A stretch of DNA of 64,000 bases from Photorhabdus heterorhabditis (GCF_018448905.1 NZ_RCWA01000013.1:1-64000), one strand, 5' to 3'; positions 9,910 through 21,279 are shown, counted from the stretch's first letter. Notes: generated from the letters alone by a model not told the origin. Translations and numbers: made by a program.

Positions 9910-10434
9910 TTATTTGATACAATCGCCCATTGTATCAAGTTTGACCAGTAATTTTCTCATTAACTTCTCTAACTGTTTTTGTTCCTCTTGGTCAAGACAT
10001 GACCAAAGTTTTCTCAGGCAGTCATGTTGAGGTGGAAGCAAACTATTTAAGAATTTTGTACCTTGCTCTGTCAGGTGAAGATGAAGACAACGGCGGTCGT
10101 TATGGCTTTCTTTTCTTTCAATCCACTCCTGCTTTTCCAATTCATCAGCGATACGAGTGGCATTAGTACGGGAAGAACCTAAAGCGGCACTGAGTTCTGA
10201 TGGCTGAATACTGTGGCTTTCTTTAGTATCAAGGATCATCAGGGCCATGAACAAAGTTTCATTGATTCCTTGAGCTTTCAACATATTATTACGGTTTTCA
10301 AGCAACTTACTTTGGACGTGCATTGATAACCTAGTCAACAGGATCTCTTGATAAGGAATATCTTTATTTAATTTGGCTTGCTGTGCTGCACGAATATTCA
10401 GTAATTCTTCGGTAGGCGTAAACGAACTTTCCAT
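9910..10434 (-). CDS. emrR: MarR-family repressor of the emr efflux operon
   Basis: EmrR (MprA) is a dimeric winged-helix repressor that is released from DNA when it binds drugs or uncouplers. The 174-residue protein is almost the E. coli length (176). It has the MarR signature around residues 75-125: [18 protein letters not shown] as recognition helix region and [13 protein letters not shown] as wing. It is the first gene of emrRAB. A 16-bp palindrome 33 bp upstream of its start codon is a candidate autoregulatory operator. Confidence 0.94.
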   Translation of the reverse strand: MESSFTPTEELLNIRAAQQAKLNKDIPYQEILLTRLSMHVQSKLLENRNNMLKAQGINETLFMALMILDTKESHSIQPSELSAALGSSRTNATRIADELEKQEWIERKESHNDRRCLHLHLTEQGTKFLNSLLPPQHDCLRKLWSCLDQEEQKQLEKLMRKLLVKLDTMGDCIK

Positions 10435-10466
10435 TATTTAGATACCTTATTAGTTTCAACTGGTAA

Positions 10467-10482
10467 GATAACTTTTGTTATC
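10467..10482 (-). promoter_or_regulatory. Candidate EmrR operator palindrome
   Basis: GATAAC (10467-10472) and GTTATC (10477-10482) form a perfect inverted repeat around TTTT, 33 bp upstream of the emrR start. MarR-family regulators bind such AT-rich dyads in their own promoters. Assignment to EmrR is by position only. Confidence 0.4.
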
Positions 10483-10563
10483 AAACATCCAAATGGTATA
10501 TTAAAAGATAAATTTAGCAATTGTAGTTATTTATTATCATCATATTTCTTTTGATATTGATAC

Positions 10564-10902
10564 CTAATTCATAAATATTTTGAATGTTAGTCCGAAAAGT
10601 AGAGCTCCTAATAGAGTTGAGAGTATAATTTTCTTTGTTTTGTAGAAAACTAAGCAGATAGTTAGAAAGCCCATCAGGGTAGGAAATAGCTTTTGATTAT
10701 CTTTCATTACATCAGGTACACCGGAAACGATCAGTAAAGAGCAGATGGATGCGATGCCAATGCTATCAAGAATAATGTTTGCTTTTCCGCCTTGTCTGCC
10801 GGCAGACTGACGTGCTGTACCAAAACGCAGTGGCAGATAACGGAATAAAAAATTAGCTAATCCAACGAATAGCCCGATGAGCAGAATACTACTGTCAATC
10901 AT
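10564..10902 (-). CDS. ygaH: Branched-chain amino acid exporter, small subunit YgaH
   Basis: This is an AzlD-type membrane protein of 112 residues with about four hydrophobic segments. In E. coli YgaZ and YgaH together export L-valine, and this gene is expected to do the same. Its start overlaps the end of ygaZ by 4 bp (10899-10902), which suggests translational coupling. The neighbouring order ygaZ-ygaH-emrR-emrA-emrB is the same as in E. coli. Confidence 0.9.
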   Translation of the reverse strand: MIDSSILLIGLFVGLANFLFRYLPLRFGTARQSAGRQGGKANIILDSIGIASICSLLIVSGVPDVMKDNQKLFPTLMGFLTICLVFYKTKKIILSTLLGALLFGLTFKIFMN

Positions 10903-11657
10903 TGTGTTTCCTTTTGGTCAGAAATGCCATTGCAACGGTTTCTTGGTTGTAATAATGCAGCAGTACAACCACCAACAATACCGGCCAGAATGGCAATAGG
11001 GATTGAGAAAAATGTAATCCCTAATAGTGCCCCGGTCAGGGCTGCTACAACACAATAGCTATTTTGCTTTCTGCAAGATGCAAGAAGGAAACTCAAGAAT
11101 AGTGCCGGCAACATGAAAGTCATGGCCGCTTCTACAGCGGGATAGGATTCCAGATAACCGTTGCCAAGAAATGCACCAGCTGCTGTTCCTATGACCCAGG
11201 CAAGCCAGGAGCTGATCGCAATGGCAACCATCCAGTTTTCACTCCAACTGCGTTGGTTCTTAATAAGTTTTGCGGTGGTTGCGGCAAAAACTTCATCTGT
11301 CAGGCCAAAGGCCCAAATGAGGGTTTTTTTCTCGGTTAATTTATCTTTGATACGGCGTCTTAAAGATGGGCCATAAAGGATATGGCGAACATCCATTGCC
11401 ATTATGGTTAGAGCAGAAACCCATAATGATGTACCAGCACTCAGTAGGGCAGTGATAACAAACTGGCTTGCACCTGCATAGATGATGCATGAAAAGAAAA
11501 TGGCTTCTATTGGGTTAAAGCCAAGTTTGACCGCGTTGAGGCCAAAAGCAAAAGCTACAGGTATATAGCCGATAACGATAGGCAAACTGTCTATTATTCC
11601 TTCAGTAAAAGAAGATTTTTTATCGGGTAAAGGCGTTAATGTGTCAGGAATAGGCAT
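10899..11657 (-). CDS. ygaZ: Branched-chain amino acid exporter, large subunit YgaZ
   Basis: This AzlC-family inner-membrane protein has 252 residues. The family stretch IPVAFAFGLNAVKLGF appears near residue 32, and FGLTDEVFA near 116. Several hydrophobic segments are visible. It pairs with YgaH as the L-valine (and possibly methionine) exporter. The start is the ATG at 11657, and about 125 bp of AT-rich DNA separates it from the upstream MFS gene, leaving room for its own promoter. Confidence 0.92.
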   Translation of the reverse strand: MPIPDTLTPLPDKKSSFTEGIIDSLPIVIGYIPVAFAFGLNAVKLGFNPIEAIFFSCIIYAGASQFVITALLSAGTSLWVSALTIMAMDVRHILYGPSLRRRIKDKLTEKKTLIWAFGLTDEVFAATTAKLIKNQRSWSENWMVAIAISSWLAWVIGTAAGAFLGNGYLESYPAVEAAMTFMLPALFLSFLLASCRKQNSYCVVAALTGALLGITFFSIPIAILAGIVGGCTAALLQPRNRCNGISDQKETQ

Positions 11658-11782
11658 AGAATATACATTTGGTTATATGAGTGTTATGTAACATTAACAA
11701 AATGAAATGAAATAGAGAATATTGTCCCTGCTAAATGTTTCATAAATGTTTTTGTTTAAACATTCTTTGTCATGAGGGCTTC

Positions 11783-12973
11783 CTACAATGTCTTAGGTTC
11801 ATGTTTTTTGCCCAAAAACCATACGAGCAGGTTGATGACACAAATAGTCATTCCAGCGGCAGTAACGCCATACCAGCCTGAGTGTTTATAAGCATAACCT
11901 GCAACCAGAGAACCAAGAGCACCACCAATAAAATAGCTGGTCATATAAGCGGCGGTAAGTCGATTTCTGGCTTCTGGCATGATGTGGTATATCGTGCTTT
12001 GATTAGTGACGTGAACTCCCTGAATTGCAATGTCGAGGATCAAGATGCCAATTAAGAAGCTAATTAATGATTCTTTGGCAAGGCCAATTGGTATCCATGA
12101 AAGGAGCAATAGTATCAGAGCGATGCTGGTGGTCAGAGAACCTTTTCCTTTATCGACTAGTTGTCCTGTTCTGGTTGCCATTAGTGCTCCGGCGGCACCG
12201 ACTAAGCCAAATAAACCGATTACTCCTTCAGAATAATTAAAAGGAGGCGATGCAAGCAGGAATGCCATTGAGGTCCATAAAAGGCTGAAATTGGCAAATG
12301 TCAGTGCTCCCAATACGGCGCGAACCCTGAGAAGGGGGCTTGTAGCAACGAGTTGTACAATAGATCTAAGTAATTGGAAATAATTAAGGTCAGTCACTTG
12401 CTGGTAACGTGGCAGGTAGCGCCATAATGTCAGGGAAAGAATTACCAGTGATAAGCTAGCAACCCAAAAAATAGTTCGCCAGTCACCCAAGGTAGCCATT
12501 GCTCCTGAGATTGTTCTTGCCAGCAATATCCCAAGTAGCAAGCCACCCATAATTGTACCGACTGCTTTTCCGCGCTGATGGGGAAGAGCGAGTGTTGCAG
12601 CCAGAGGGACCAAAATTTGGGCAACTACCGAAAATAAGCTTGTCAAAGCTGTTCCTAGTAGCATTTGCCAAATATTCTGCGACGTAGCGGTAATCAGCAA
12701 GCCGATAGCGGCTAATATTGTCATCGAAACAATCAGACTGCGTCGTTCAAGCATATCCCCTAATGGCACTAGGAATATCAGGCCAATGGCATAGCTCAGT
12801 TGAGCTGAGGTGACAATAAAACTCGCTTCGCTGGTAGTTATGTTAAATTGTAAAGCGATGGTATCAAGTAGTGGTTGCACATAGTAGTTACTGGCAACAA
12901 CTAAGCCTGTAGAAATTGCCATCAGAGCAATTAAAGCCGGACTTAATGGGGCTCGGGAAATATTTTCTTCCAT
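11783..12973 (-). CDS. MFS transporter at the ygaY position
   Basis: This is an intact 396-residue major facilitator with about 12 hydrophobic segments. It has a DHA1-like loop motif (LGDMLERRSLI) after the second helix. It lies between proX and ygaZ, the place where E. coli K-12 has the disrupted gene ygaY, so it is probably the working orthologue. The family suggests drug or metabolite efflux with proton exchange, but the substrate cannot be told from sequence. The ATG at 12973 begins a plausible N-terminus (MEENISRAPLSPAL). Transcription is away from proVWX's ERIC-bearing tail in the same direction. Confidence 0.85.
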   Translation of the reverse strand: MEENISRAPLSPALIALMAISTGLVVASNYYVQPLLDTIALQFNITTSEASFIVTSAQLSYAIGLIFLVPLGDMLERRSLIVSMTILAAIGLLITATSQNIWQMLLGTALTSLFSVVAQILVPLAATLALPHQRGKAVGTIMGGLLLGILLARTISGAMATLGDWRTIFWVASLSLVILSLTLWRYLPRYQQVTDLNYFQLLRSIVQLVATSPLLRVRAVLGALTFANFSLLWTSMAFLLASPPFNYSEGVIGLFGLVGAAGALMATRTGQLVDKGKGSLTTSIALILLLLSWIPIGLAKESLISFLIGILILDIAIQGVHVTNQSTIYHIMPEARNRLTAAYMTSYFIGGALGSLVAGYAYKHSGWYGVTAAGMTICVINLLVWFLGKKHEPKTL

Positions 12974-13190
12974 AGTTGGGTTTTCTCATGTTTAAGCGGC
13001 AGATTAAGCGAGAGTAGGCACTTCATTAAAGATATCAGTAGTCACGTGCTAGATTTTTCGCATTGTAATGAGTTTTTATTATTAGATTCAATGCTAAAAC
13101 AGCGGGAATAGCGGGATGAATCCCAAAAACATTAATTGAGCTGACCAGTTTGGTATAAGAGAAAATAGAAGTGAGAAATAGTGAACTGGC

Positions 13191-13324
13191 ATATACCTGT
13201 TATCTTTCAAGTTGCCTCTTTGTTGGCTGCACTCACTCACCCCGGTCACAGAGTTATCTATGCTTATGCTCCCGGGGATTCGCTCCCTGCCGTCGCGATG
13301 CATCTTGAAATCCATAGGGTATAG
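13191..13324. repeat. ERIC-type palindromic repeat, copy 1
   Basis: This is an imperfect palindrome of about 130 bp bounded by ATATACC and GGGTATA, with core CTCCCGGGGATTCGCTCCC. It is nearly identical to the copy at 14378-14502 apart from a short insertion. Ends, length and core fit the Enterobacterial Repetitive Intergenic Consensus family. It lies just after proX and could form a long hairpin at the 3' end of the proVWX transcript. Confidence 0.85.
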
Positions 13325-13350
13325 ACCAATTCACTATGGTATCTAGAGTG

Positions 13351-14352
13351 TTAATTATTTCCGGTGACTTCAATGGCAGTTTTAACCCAATCATCAAATA
13401 ATTTTTGATGAGCTTTAATCCAACCATTGGCGTGGCGTTCGATATCCGCTTGTGATGCTTCACCATTATGCATTCGCAGGTTTTGGGCGTTAATATCAGC
13501 AAGCGGCATTTTCATAATAGAAAATAGCTTGGCTGCTGCCGGGTTATCTTCCGCCCATTTTTTATTGGCGGCAATATGCATAATACTTGGCGGGAAACCA
13601 TAATTTGCTCCATTTGGTAGCTTAGTATCTATTTTTTCACCGTTAGGCATCGCCGAGAAAGGAACTTGCAGCCAGATGACATCTTTACCCGGTTTTAGCA
13701 CATCACTGATCCAGTAAGGTGTCCAAGTGTAATAGAGGACAGGTTTACCTTCTTTATAGCGGGTAATCGTATCCGCCATCATAGCTGCATAGTTTCCCTG
13801 ATTATGCTCAACACTATTGTTCAGACCATAAGCTTTAAGGTGATAGTTGATTGCGGTTTCACAGCCCCATCCGGGGTTACAGCCGGTAAGATCAGCTTTA
13901 CCATTACCGTTGGTATCAAATAATTTGGCTATTTTCGGATCTTTCAATTGGGCAATATTCGTGATGTTGTATTTTTCCGCTGTTCTTTTGTCGATTAAGT
14001 ACCCTTGCGCGGCGTTTTCTACGTAGTGACCAACCCGGTAAAATTTGGCATCACCACCTGCGGCCTGATATTGGGCGTTATGTAGTGGTTCCCAACTTAC
14101 TGCCATAAAGGTTGCATCACCGGAAGCGATAGATGAATAAGCGACGTTGTAGTCTACCTCTTTGATTGGTTTGACATCATAGCCAAGTTTTTCCAGTGCC
14201 TTATTGACAATCAGTGTCTGGAATGTTTCTTCGGTGAGGGTGCTTTGTACTGGCTGTACGCTGATACCTTTACCCGGTAATTCGACAGCGGATATCTGTG
14301 GACTTACTAGTGATGATAAGGATACTACCGCCCAGATAACTATCTTATTCAT
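13351..14352 (-). CDS. proX: Glycine betaine/L-proline periplasmic binding protein
   Basis: ProX captures glycine betaine and related osmoprotectants in the periplasm and delivers them to ProW/ProV. The 333-residue protein starts with a signal peptide ([22 protein letters not shown]). It has the OpuAC-type fold signs [18 protein letters not shown] and [13 protein letters not shown], the last with binding-site tryptophans. The frame is open 15 codons further upstream. The ATG at 14352 is chosen because AGGAGA precedes it by 7 nt and the signal peptide starts there. An ERIC element separates it from proW inside the operon. Confidence 0.94.
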   Translation of the reverse strand: MNKIVIWAVVSLSSLVSPQISAVELPGKGISVQPVQSTLTEETFQTLIVNKALEKLGYDVKPIKEVDYNVAYSSIASGDATFMAVSWEPLHNAQYQAAGGDAKFYRVGHYVENAAQGYLIDKRTAEKYNITNIAQLKDPKIAKLFDTNGNGKADLTGCNPGWGCETAINYHLKAYGLNNSVEHNQGNYAAMMADTITRYKEGKPVLYYTWTPYWISDVLKPGKDVIWLQVPFSAMPNGEKIDTKLPNGANYGFPPSIMHIAANKKWAEDNPAAAKLFSIMKMPLADINAQNLRMHNGEASQADIERHANGWIKAHQKLFDDWVKTAIEVTGNN

Positions 14353-14377
14353 AGTCTTATCTCCTGTTGTAATAACT

Positions 14378-14502
14378 ATATACCCGTTATCTTTCAAGTT
14401 GCCTCTTTGTTGGCTGCACTTACTCCAGTCACAGAGCTATCTATGCTCCCGGGGATTCGCTCCCTTGCCGTCGCGATCCATCCTGAAATCCATTGGGTAT
14501 AT
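14378..14502. repeat. ERIC-type palindromic repeat, copy 2 (inside proVWX)
   Basis: This second copy of the ERIC-type palindrome sits in the 162-bp gap between proW and proX. It will be transcribed within the proVWX mRNA and should fold into a long hairpin just upstream of the proX ribosome binding site. It shares ends and core with copy 1. Confidence 0.88.
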
Positions 14503-14514
14503 GTTTATTAAAAA

Positions 14515-15600
14515 TTACGCTTTTTTGCTCAACAAACGGATAATTAATCCAGTGGGTCCAGTGGCGTACCAGCGATTTGTCCCCTTGGTGCGGCTGTCAA
14601 GACCGAGAGACTGGGTTAGACGGTCGAGGAGAATCGCAAGAATAACGATCCCGACACCACCTACGGCGGCAAGTCCCATATCAAGACGACCAATACCCCG
14701 CAGAACCATCTGGCCTAAACCACCGACAGCAATCATTGATGCGATAACAACCATTGACAGTGCCAACATCAGGGTTTGGTTTACACCGGCCATAATGGTT
14801 GGCATAGCCAGTGGTAACTGCACTTTAAACAGCATTTGTCGAGGACTGGCGCCGAAAGATTCCGCTGCTTCTATCAGGTCTGCCGGAACCTGTTTGATAC
14901 CCAAAATTGTTAGACGGACAATTGGAGGCAGAGCAAAGATAATAGTGACGATAACTCCAGGTACGTTGCCGATACCAAATAGCATAACAATAGGAACCAA
15001 ATAGACGAATGCGGGGGTAGTTTGCATTGCATCAAGTAGAGGCCGGATAATTTTTGCTGCTCTTTCGCTGCGTGACAGCCAGATACCAAGTGGTAACCCG
15101 ATGATGATGCAGAACAGCAGAGATGTCAGAGCCAGTGCTAGAGTAACCATAGCTTCAGACCATGCCCCAATTGCGCCAATCACTATCAGCGCAACCAGTG
15201 AGGCAATTCCCATACCAATGCCTGATAGCTGCCAGGCAATCAAGGCAAACAACATGATAGCAATCGGTGCGGGCATTGATGTTAAAAATTGTTCAAAACC
15301 ACTGAGAACAAAATCTATTGGGACACGTATTCCCTGAAATGCTGGACGAAAATTTAGCACGATCCAGTCAATAGCATGAGTTACCCATGAGTCTAGAGGG
15401 ATAAGTGTATGCTGGAAAGGGTCCATGATATTAAAATGTTCAGTTTGTGCCGTTGTTGCTGGTGCATCCAGCCAGTCAGAGCCGGCTGAATTGTTAACAT
15501 TGGCTTCGCTACCCCAAGGGTCTGTGCTATCAGCGGAAGAGGAATTGGTATCCCATGCGTCCTGTGTCGGCTGGGTTTGATGTTCGTTTTGATTACTCAA
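14515..15600 (-). CDS. proW: Glycine betaine/proline ABC transporter permease
   Basis: ProW is the inner-membrane permease of the ProU osmoprotectant importer. It has 361 residues. The first about 100 are polar and lead into a hydrophobic part with about seven membrane spans. The permease signature [20 protein letters not shown] near residue 240 is the EAA loop that contacts the ATPase. The start overlaps the end of proV by 8 bp, so translation is probably coupled. The C-terminus ends 12 bp before an ERIC element. Confidence 0.95.
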   Translation of the reverse strand: MSNQNEHQTQPTQDAWDTNSSSADSTDPWGSEANVNNSAGSDWLDAPATTAQTEHFNIMDPFQHTLIPLDSWVTHAIDWIVLNFRPAFQGIRVPIDFVLSGFEQFLTSMPAPIAIMLFALIAWQLSGIGMGIASLVALIVIGAIGAWSEAMVTLALALTSLLFCIIIGLPLGIWLSRSERAAKIIRPLLDAMQTTPAFVYLVPIVMLFGIGNVPGVIVTIIFALPPIVRLTILGIKQVPADLIEAAESFGASPRQMLFKVQLPLAMPTIMAGVNQTLMLALSMVVIASMIAVGGLGQMVLRGIGRLDMGLAAVGGVGIVILAILLDRLTQSLGLDSRTKGTNRWYATGPTGLIIRLLSKKA

Positions 15601-16792
15601 TTGGTGTCTCCTTGTCTAAAGCCTGCAACAACATCCCCTTGGAAATAACACCAATGTATTTGTCGTTATCTCCCACAACCGGAACGGCACAAGGCGATTG
15701 TGCTACAACAGAAATTAATTCATTAAGAGACGTATCTGCGGCAACAGCAGTCGATTCCGCCAATATGGCATGTTCGATAGATTTTCCTTCCTGTAATGCT
15801 TTTTCCAGTGAATTTACTGAAACCACACCCGCAAATTTTTGTCCACGTTCAATCAGGTAACCGTAGTTTCTGTCTTCATCACCAAGAACTTTCAATGCAG
15901 AACGAGGACCAAAACCCGGCGCAATGTGAAGAAGAGAGTCTGGGCGGCGGCGGGCAACATCTTTAGCGCTGAATACATGGCTGATATCTACGCCACGGAA
16001 AAAGGTCCTCACATAGTCATTGGCTGGATTGTTCAGGATTTCATCGGGTGTCCCGACCTGTACAACCACACCGCCTTGCATAATGGCGATCCGGTCGCCA
16101 ATACGCATTGCCTCATCTAAATCATGGGAGATAAAAACGATGGTTCGTGGTTGAGTACCTTGTAGACTTAGCAGCTCGTCTTGCATTTCTGTACGAATTA
16201 ATGGGTCAAGGGCAGAAAACGCCTCATCCATCAGCAAAATGTCTGGGTTATTGGCCAAAGCTCTGGCAAGCCCAATCCGTTGGCGCATTCCGCCTGAAAG
16301 TTCATCTGGATAGGATTGTGCATAATTTTCCAGATTTACCTGTTTCAGTGCATCCAACGCTTTTTTGTGACGTTCTTGTTTGGCAATACCGGCAAGTTCC
16401 ATACCAAAAGCACTGTTTTCCAGTACGTTTAAATGCGGCATCAGCGCGAATGATTGGAAAACCATACTGATTTTGTTACGGCGAACCTCTCTCAAGGCTG
16501 TTTCTGAAATCTCAGAAATATCTTCACCATCAATTAATACCTGACCGCGACTCGGTTTTATCAGACGATTGAGAAGGCGTACCATGGTGGATTTACCTGA
16601 GCCTGATAATCCCATGATGACAAATATTTCGCCTTCTTCAATGGCCAGATTGGCATTCTGTATACCAACAGTTAGACCTGTCTTTTCAAATATCTGATCT
16701 TTATTCAAACCAGAATTCAGTAATTTGAATGCATATTCTGGATGATCGCCAAATATTTTATAGAGATTTTTAACTTCGAGTTTAATTGCCAT
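15593..16792 (-). CDS. proV: Glycine betaine/proline ABC transporter ATP-binding protein
   Basis: ProV is the ATPase of the ProU importer. In its 399 residues the ATPase core comes first: Walker [10 protein letters not shown] near residue 58, signature [15 protein letters not shown] near 164, Walker [13 protein letters not shown] near 184. Two C-terminal CBS domains follow (about 280-395), which in this family sense ionic strength. It is the first gene of proVWX. Long AT-rich DNA upstream probably holds the osmotic control region. Confidence 0.96.
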   Translation of the reverse strand: MAIKLEVKNLYKIFGDHPEYAFKLLNSGLNKDQIFEKTGLTVGIQNANLAIEEGEIFVIMGLSGSGKSTMVRLLNRLIKPSRGQVLIDGEDISEISETALREVRRNKISMVFQSFALMPHLNVLENSAFGMELAGIAKQERHKKALDALKQVNLENYAQSYPDELSGGMRQRIGLARALANNPDILLMDEAFSALDPLIRTEMQDELLSLQGTQPRTIVFISHDLDEAMRIGDRIAIMQGGVVVQVGTPDEILNNPANDYVRTFFRGVDISHVFSAKDVARRRPDSLLHIAPGFGPRSALKVLGDEDRNYGYLIERGQKFAGVVSVNSLEKALQEGKSIEHAILAESTAVAADTSLNELISVVAQSPCAVPVVGDNDKYIGVISKGMLLQALDKETPIE

Positions 16793-17249
16793 GAAATAGT
16801 TAATTTCCTTTCGATGGTTATCTAATAATTTTATGCATTATTTATCTCTGCATGATTACTTGAAGATATATACCCTAACATACTGAGAGGGCCTGACAAC
16901 CCTATGTTAATGTTAATTAATCAAAAAAATGATGATAATAAATTATTAGAAGTAAATATATTTGCAATAATTTCATAATCATTAGGTCATTGTTATTGGT
17001 AATTTATTTCTATTGTTAAAATCATAATTATTCTCTATGTTAATGTTATTAAAGGGTTTTTTATCTTAATTGGCAGTGAGTTATCAATCATATTGTTAAT
17101 AGAGTTTATTATTAATTAATGGAGTTTATTATGTGTGTTCGGAATGAAATTTAATTTAATAAGCATTAGATTTACTAATGTTTTTTCTGTTTGAAATGAT
17201 GTGGATGGCTATTTTTGGAAAAAATATTCGTAGGAATAGCTGAAAATTT
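16793..17249. other. AT-rich regulatory stretch upstream of proV
   Basis: No gene is seen. The sequence is strikingly rich in A/T runs (many TAATTAAT-type blocks) between the nrdF terminator and proV. In E. coli the same place carries the osmotically controlled proU promoter with H-NS binding sites. By position this stretch probably does the same. No exact promoter could be fixed. Confidence 0.45.
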
Positions 17250-17250
17250 G

Positions 17251-17288
17251 AAAAATGCCATAGAAAAGATAAGGATTTTATGGCATTC
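17251..17288 (-). terminator. Terminator of the nrdHIEF operon
   Basis: ATGCCATA (17255-17262) pairs with TATGGCAT (17279-17286). Read on the minus strand the stem is followed by a run of T residues. It lies about 100 bp downstream of nrdF and before the proV promoter region. Confidence 0.7.
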
Positions 17289-17388
17289 CATAGTTTAAAA
17301 AATAGGCTTGATGATGTTCTCTTTAAATATTATCGTATTATGGCTATTTGCCGTTTGAAATATTCTATATAAAATAAAGTTATTTTCT

Positions 17389-18363
<975 letters not shown>

Positions 18364-18369
18364 TTAATT

Positions 18370-20499
18370 TTACAATGAGCATGAAATACAGCCTTGTACT
18401 TCTGTACCTTCCAGAGCAATTTGTCTTAAACGAATGTAATAAAGCGTTTTGATCCCTTTACGCCAGGCATAAATTTGCGCTTTGTTAATGTCGCGGGTCG
18501 TGGCGTCATCTTTGAAGAAAAGTGTCAGTGATAACCCCTGATCGACATGTTGAGTCGCTGCGGCGTAAGTATCAATAATTTTTTCTGGTCCGATTTCGTA
18601 GGCATCTTTGTAATATTCAAGATTGTCGTTAGTCATAAATGGGGCAGGGTAATATACCCGTCCTACTTTACCATCTTTACGGATTTCGATACGGGAGACA
18701 ATCGGGTGAATACTTGATGTTGAATTGTTTATATATGAAATAGAACCTGTGGGAGGAATAGCCTGAATATTCTGATTGTAAATACCATGAGCCATAACCG
18801 AAATTTTCAGTTCAAGCCAGTCTTGTTGATTAGGAATCACGATTCCTGCTTGTTCAAATAACTGACAGACTTTTTGGGTCTGAGGTTGCCAGGATCTTTC
18901 CGTATATTTATTGAAAAATTCACCACTGGCGTAACGAGAGTCTTTAAAACCTTTAAAGTAACTATTACGCTCAATTGAGATCTGATTTGAAGTACGCAGA
19001 GCATGATAAGTAACGATATAGAAATAGATATTTGTGAAATCTATTCCCTCTTCAGAACCATAATAAATTCTTTCCCTTGCCAGATAACCGTGCAGATTCA
19101 TTTGGCCTAAACCAATTGCATGGGAATCCAGATTTCCTTTTTCAATAGAAGGTACTGAACGGATATTGCTCATATCTGATACGGCGGTTAAAGCGCGGAT
19201 AGCGGTTTCAATTGAAAGCGCAAAATCAGGTGAATCCATTGTATGAGCGATATTCATTGATCCCAAATTACAACTAATGTCTTTGCCAATATGGCGGTAA
19301 CTTAAATCATCTTCATATTCACTGGCACTGTTAACTTGCAAAATTTCGGAACATAAATTACTCATATTAATTCTGCCCTTAATTGGGCTAGCACGATTCA
19401 CCGTGTCCTCATACATAATATAGGGATAACCGGATTCAAATTGGATCTCAGCTAATGTTAGGAAAAATTCACGAGCATTGATTTTTAATTTACGAATGTG
19501 TTTGTTATTCACCATTTCAGTATATTTTTCTGTAATGCTAATTTCAGACATTGGTACACCATAAACTCTTTGAATATCATAAGGTGAGAACAGATACATA
19601 TCTTCGCTGTTTTTAGCCAATTCAAAAGTAATATCAGGAATGACAACGCCAAGAGAGAGTGTTTTTATACGGATCTTTTCGTCAGCATTTTCCCGTTTTG
19701 TATCCAGGAAACTAAGAATATCAGGGTGATGAGCATTGAGATAGACAGCACCTGCACCTTGGCGTGCACCAAGTTGATTGGCATACGAAAATGCATCTTC
19801 TAGCATTTTCATTACAGGAACAACACCTGATGACTGATTTTCAATCATTTTTATTGGTGCGCCCACTTCTCGTAGATTACTGAGTAAGCATGCAACACCG
19901 CCGCCACGTTTTGAAAGTTGTAATGCTGAATTGATTGAACGCCCAATGGATTCCATGTTGTCCTCAATGCGAAGCAGGAAACAAGAAACCAACTCTCCCC
20001 GCTGTTTTTTTCCGCAATTAAGGAAAGTTGGCGTCGCGGGTTGAAAACGGCCACTGATAATTTCATCGACCAGACGACAAGCCAGGGTCTGGCTGCCTTG
20101 GGCTAGAGTCAGCGCTACCATACATACCCGATCTTCATAACGTTCTAAGTAGCGTTTATTATCGAAGGTTTTCAGGGTATAGCTGGTGTAGTATTTGAAT
20201 GCGCCCAGAAAGGTTTGAAAGCGGAATTTTTTGCTATAGGCTTGCCGAAAGAGTTTTTTAATAAAAGCAAAATCGTACTGCTCCAATACCTTTGTTTCGT
20301 AATACCCCTCTTGCTGGAGGAAATCCAGTTTCTCTTTTAGATCATGGAAATGGATCGTATTTTGATTTACATGCTGGCGGAAATAATGATAAACAGCCAG
20401 TTTATCTTTATCAAACTGAATCTTTCCTTCACTGTCGTATAAATTGAGCATAGCATTTAGAGCGTGGTAATCTTGCTGTTTGTTAATTTGGGAAGTCAT
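18370..20499 (-). CDS. nrdE: Class Ib ribonucleotide reductase alpha subunit
   Basis: NrdE reduces ribonucleoside diphosphates to deoxyribonucleotides. The protein has [20 protein letters not shown] with the redox cysteine region, NLCSEI with the active-site cysteine, [10 protein letters not shown], and a C-terminal CISCSL shuttle pair. I chose ATG 20499 (709 residues) because it overlaps the nrdI stop codon as ATGA. A TTG at 20532 would add 11 residues and gives an N-terminus (MATLL...) resembling E. coli MATTT, so it cannot be excluded. It is the third gene of nrdHIEF. Confidence 0.95.
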   Translation of the reverse strand: MTSQINKQQDYHALNAMLNLYDSEGKIQFDKDKLAVYHYFRQHVNQNTIHFHDLKEKLDFLQQEGYYETKVLEQYDFAFIKKLFRQAYSKKFRFQTFLGAFKYYTSYTLKTFDNKRYLERYEDRVCMVALTLAQGSQTLACRLVDEIISGRFQPATPTFLNCGKKQRGELVSCFLLRIEDNMESIGRSINSALQLSKRGGGVACLLSNLREVGAPIKMIENQSSGVVPVMKMLEDAFSYANQLGARQGAGAVYLNAHHPDILSFLDTKRENADEKIRIKTLSLGVVIPDITFELAKNSEDMYLFSPYDIQRVYGVPMSEISITEKYTEMVNNKHIRKLKINAREFFLTLAEIQFESGYPYIMYEDTVNRASPIKGRINMSNLCSEILQVNSASEYEDDLSYRHIGKDISCNLGSMNIAHTMDSPDFALSIETAIRALTAVSDMSNIRSVPSIEKGNLDSHAIGLGQMNLHGYLARERIYYGSEEGIDFTNIYFYIVTYHALRTSNQISIERNSYFKGFKDSRYASGEFFNKYTERSWQPQTQKVCQLFEQAGIVIPNQQDWLELKISVMAHGIYNQNIQAIPPTGSISYINNSTSSIHPIVSRIEIRKDGKVGRVYYPAPFMTNDNLEYYKDAYEIGPEKIIDTYAAATQHVDQGLSLTLFFKDDATTRDINKAQIYAWRKGIKTLYYIRLRQIALEGTEVQGCISCSL

Positions 20500-20924
20500 G
20501 ATTGCATATTCTCTGGTGAGTAGTGTTGCCAAAATCTTTGAATACCCTTGCGTACCCGTTGTACATCTTCTTCGGTGCCCATTAACTCAAAACGATACAG
20601 AAGTGGTATCTGACATTTTTCTGAAATTATCCGTCCGGCAATGCCATAAGCTTCGCCAAAGTTTGTATTTCCGGCGGCTATAACTCCCCGAATTAGAGTT
20701 CGGTTTTCGGCAATATTCAGAAATCGGATCACTTGTGGTGGAACAGCGCCTTTAGTACCGCCGCCGCCATAACTTGGTATCAGCAAAATGTAAGGAAAGG
20801 TTACGTTTAGTGGGATAACTGATTTGTCTACTGGAATGCGAAGAGCTGGCATTTTCAGTTTCTGGACAAATCTATGGCTATTACCTGATGAACTAGAGAA
20901 GTAGATCAGCGGATTTATGTTCAT
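20496..20924 (-). CDS. nrdI: Flavodoxin-like NrdI, class Ib RNR activator
   Basis: NrdI is an FMN protein that supplies oxidant for assembling the NrdF manganese-tyrosyl cofactor. The 142-residue protein has [13 protein letters not shown] (FMN phosphate loop), SYGGGG and [10 protein letters not shown] motifs. The frame also has an ATG at 20939. The one at 20924 is preferred because MNINPLIYF aligns with the E. coli start and AGG lies 6 nt upstream. Its end overlaps the nrdE start by 4 bp. Confidence 0.93.
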   Translation of the reverse strand: MNINPLIYFSSSSGNSHRFVQKLKMPALRIPVDKSVIPLNVTFPYILLIPSYGGGGTKGAVPPQVIRFLNIAENRTLIRGVIAAGNTNFGEAYGIAGRIISEKCQIPLLYRFELMGTEEDVQRVRKGIQRFWQHYSPENMQS

Positions 20925-20931
20925 AATAAAC

Positions 20932-21162
20932 CTACACATTCTCGGCTAACATATTGATTTTATCAGGGCGGAATCCTGACCAGTGCTGTGTGCCTGCAAT
21001 GACCACTGGAACTTGCTGGTAGCCCATAGCGCGGATAATAGCTAAAGCCTGAGGGTCTTTGGTTAAGTCAACAATCTGATAAGGAATGTTTCTTCGGCTT
21101 AGAGCTTGGTAGGTTGCACTGCATTGTACGCAGTCAGGTTTGCTATAAATAGTAATGCACAT
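20932..21162 (-). CDS. nrdH: Glutaredoxin-like NrdH, electron donor of class Ib RNR
   Basis: NrdH is a small thioredoxin-reductase-dependent glutaredoxin that reduces NrdE. The 76-residue protein has the redox motif CVQC at residues 11-14, the cis-proline QVPVV and the typical WSGFRPDKI. The reading frame is open 20 codons upstream, but AAGGAG lies 7 nt before the ATG at 21162 and this matches the E. coli start. It is the first gene of the operon and lies behind an NrdR-boxed promoter. Confidence 0.95.
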   Translation of the reverse strand: MCITIYSKPDCVQCSATYQALSRRNIPYQIVDLTKDPQALAIIRAMGYQQVPVVIAGTQHWSGFRPDKINMLAENV

Positions 21163-21248
21163 TAAGCACTCCTTTTCCAGTTTGTGGGTATGTAGTGACA
21201 AAGTTTGGTTCATTAGTAACAATTTCTTAAAAGGGACTAATTAGACTT

Positions 21249-21264
21249 ATACTATATATAGTGA
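21249..21264 (-). promoter_or_regulatory. NrdR box 1 on the nrdHIEF promoter
   Basis: ATACTATATATAGTGA fits the NrdR box consensus (ACACTATATATAGTGT type) with two end mismatches. It covers the predicted -10 element. Its centre is 31 bp from box 2, three helical turns, as in other enterobacterial nrd promoters. Confidence 0.85.
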
Positions 21265-21277
21265 AATTTTATTTCAA
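21249..21277 (-). promoter_or_regulatory. Predicted sigma-70 promoter of nrdHIEF
   Basis: On the minus strand TTGAAA (21277-21272) is followed after 17 bp by TAGTAT (21254-21249). The -10 is inside NrdR box 1 and box 2 lies just upstream of the -35. This geometry explains repression by NrdR when nucleotides are plentiful. It lies about 90 bp upstream of nrdH. Confidence 0.6.
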
Positions 21278-21279
21278 CC

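Noticed and set aside
14204-15004. 266-codon plus-strand frame across proX and proW
   Set aside because: It lies antisense to two well-supported genes and crosses an ERIC element. The product has low-complexity proline/arginine/threonine composition typical of a shadow frame.
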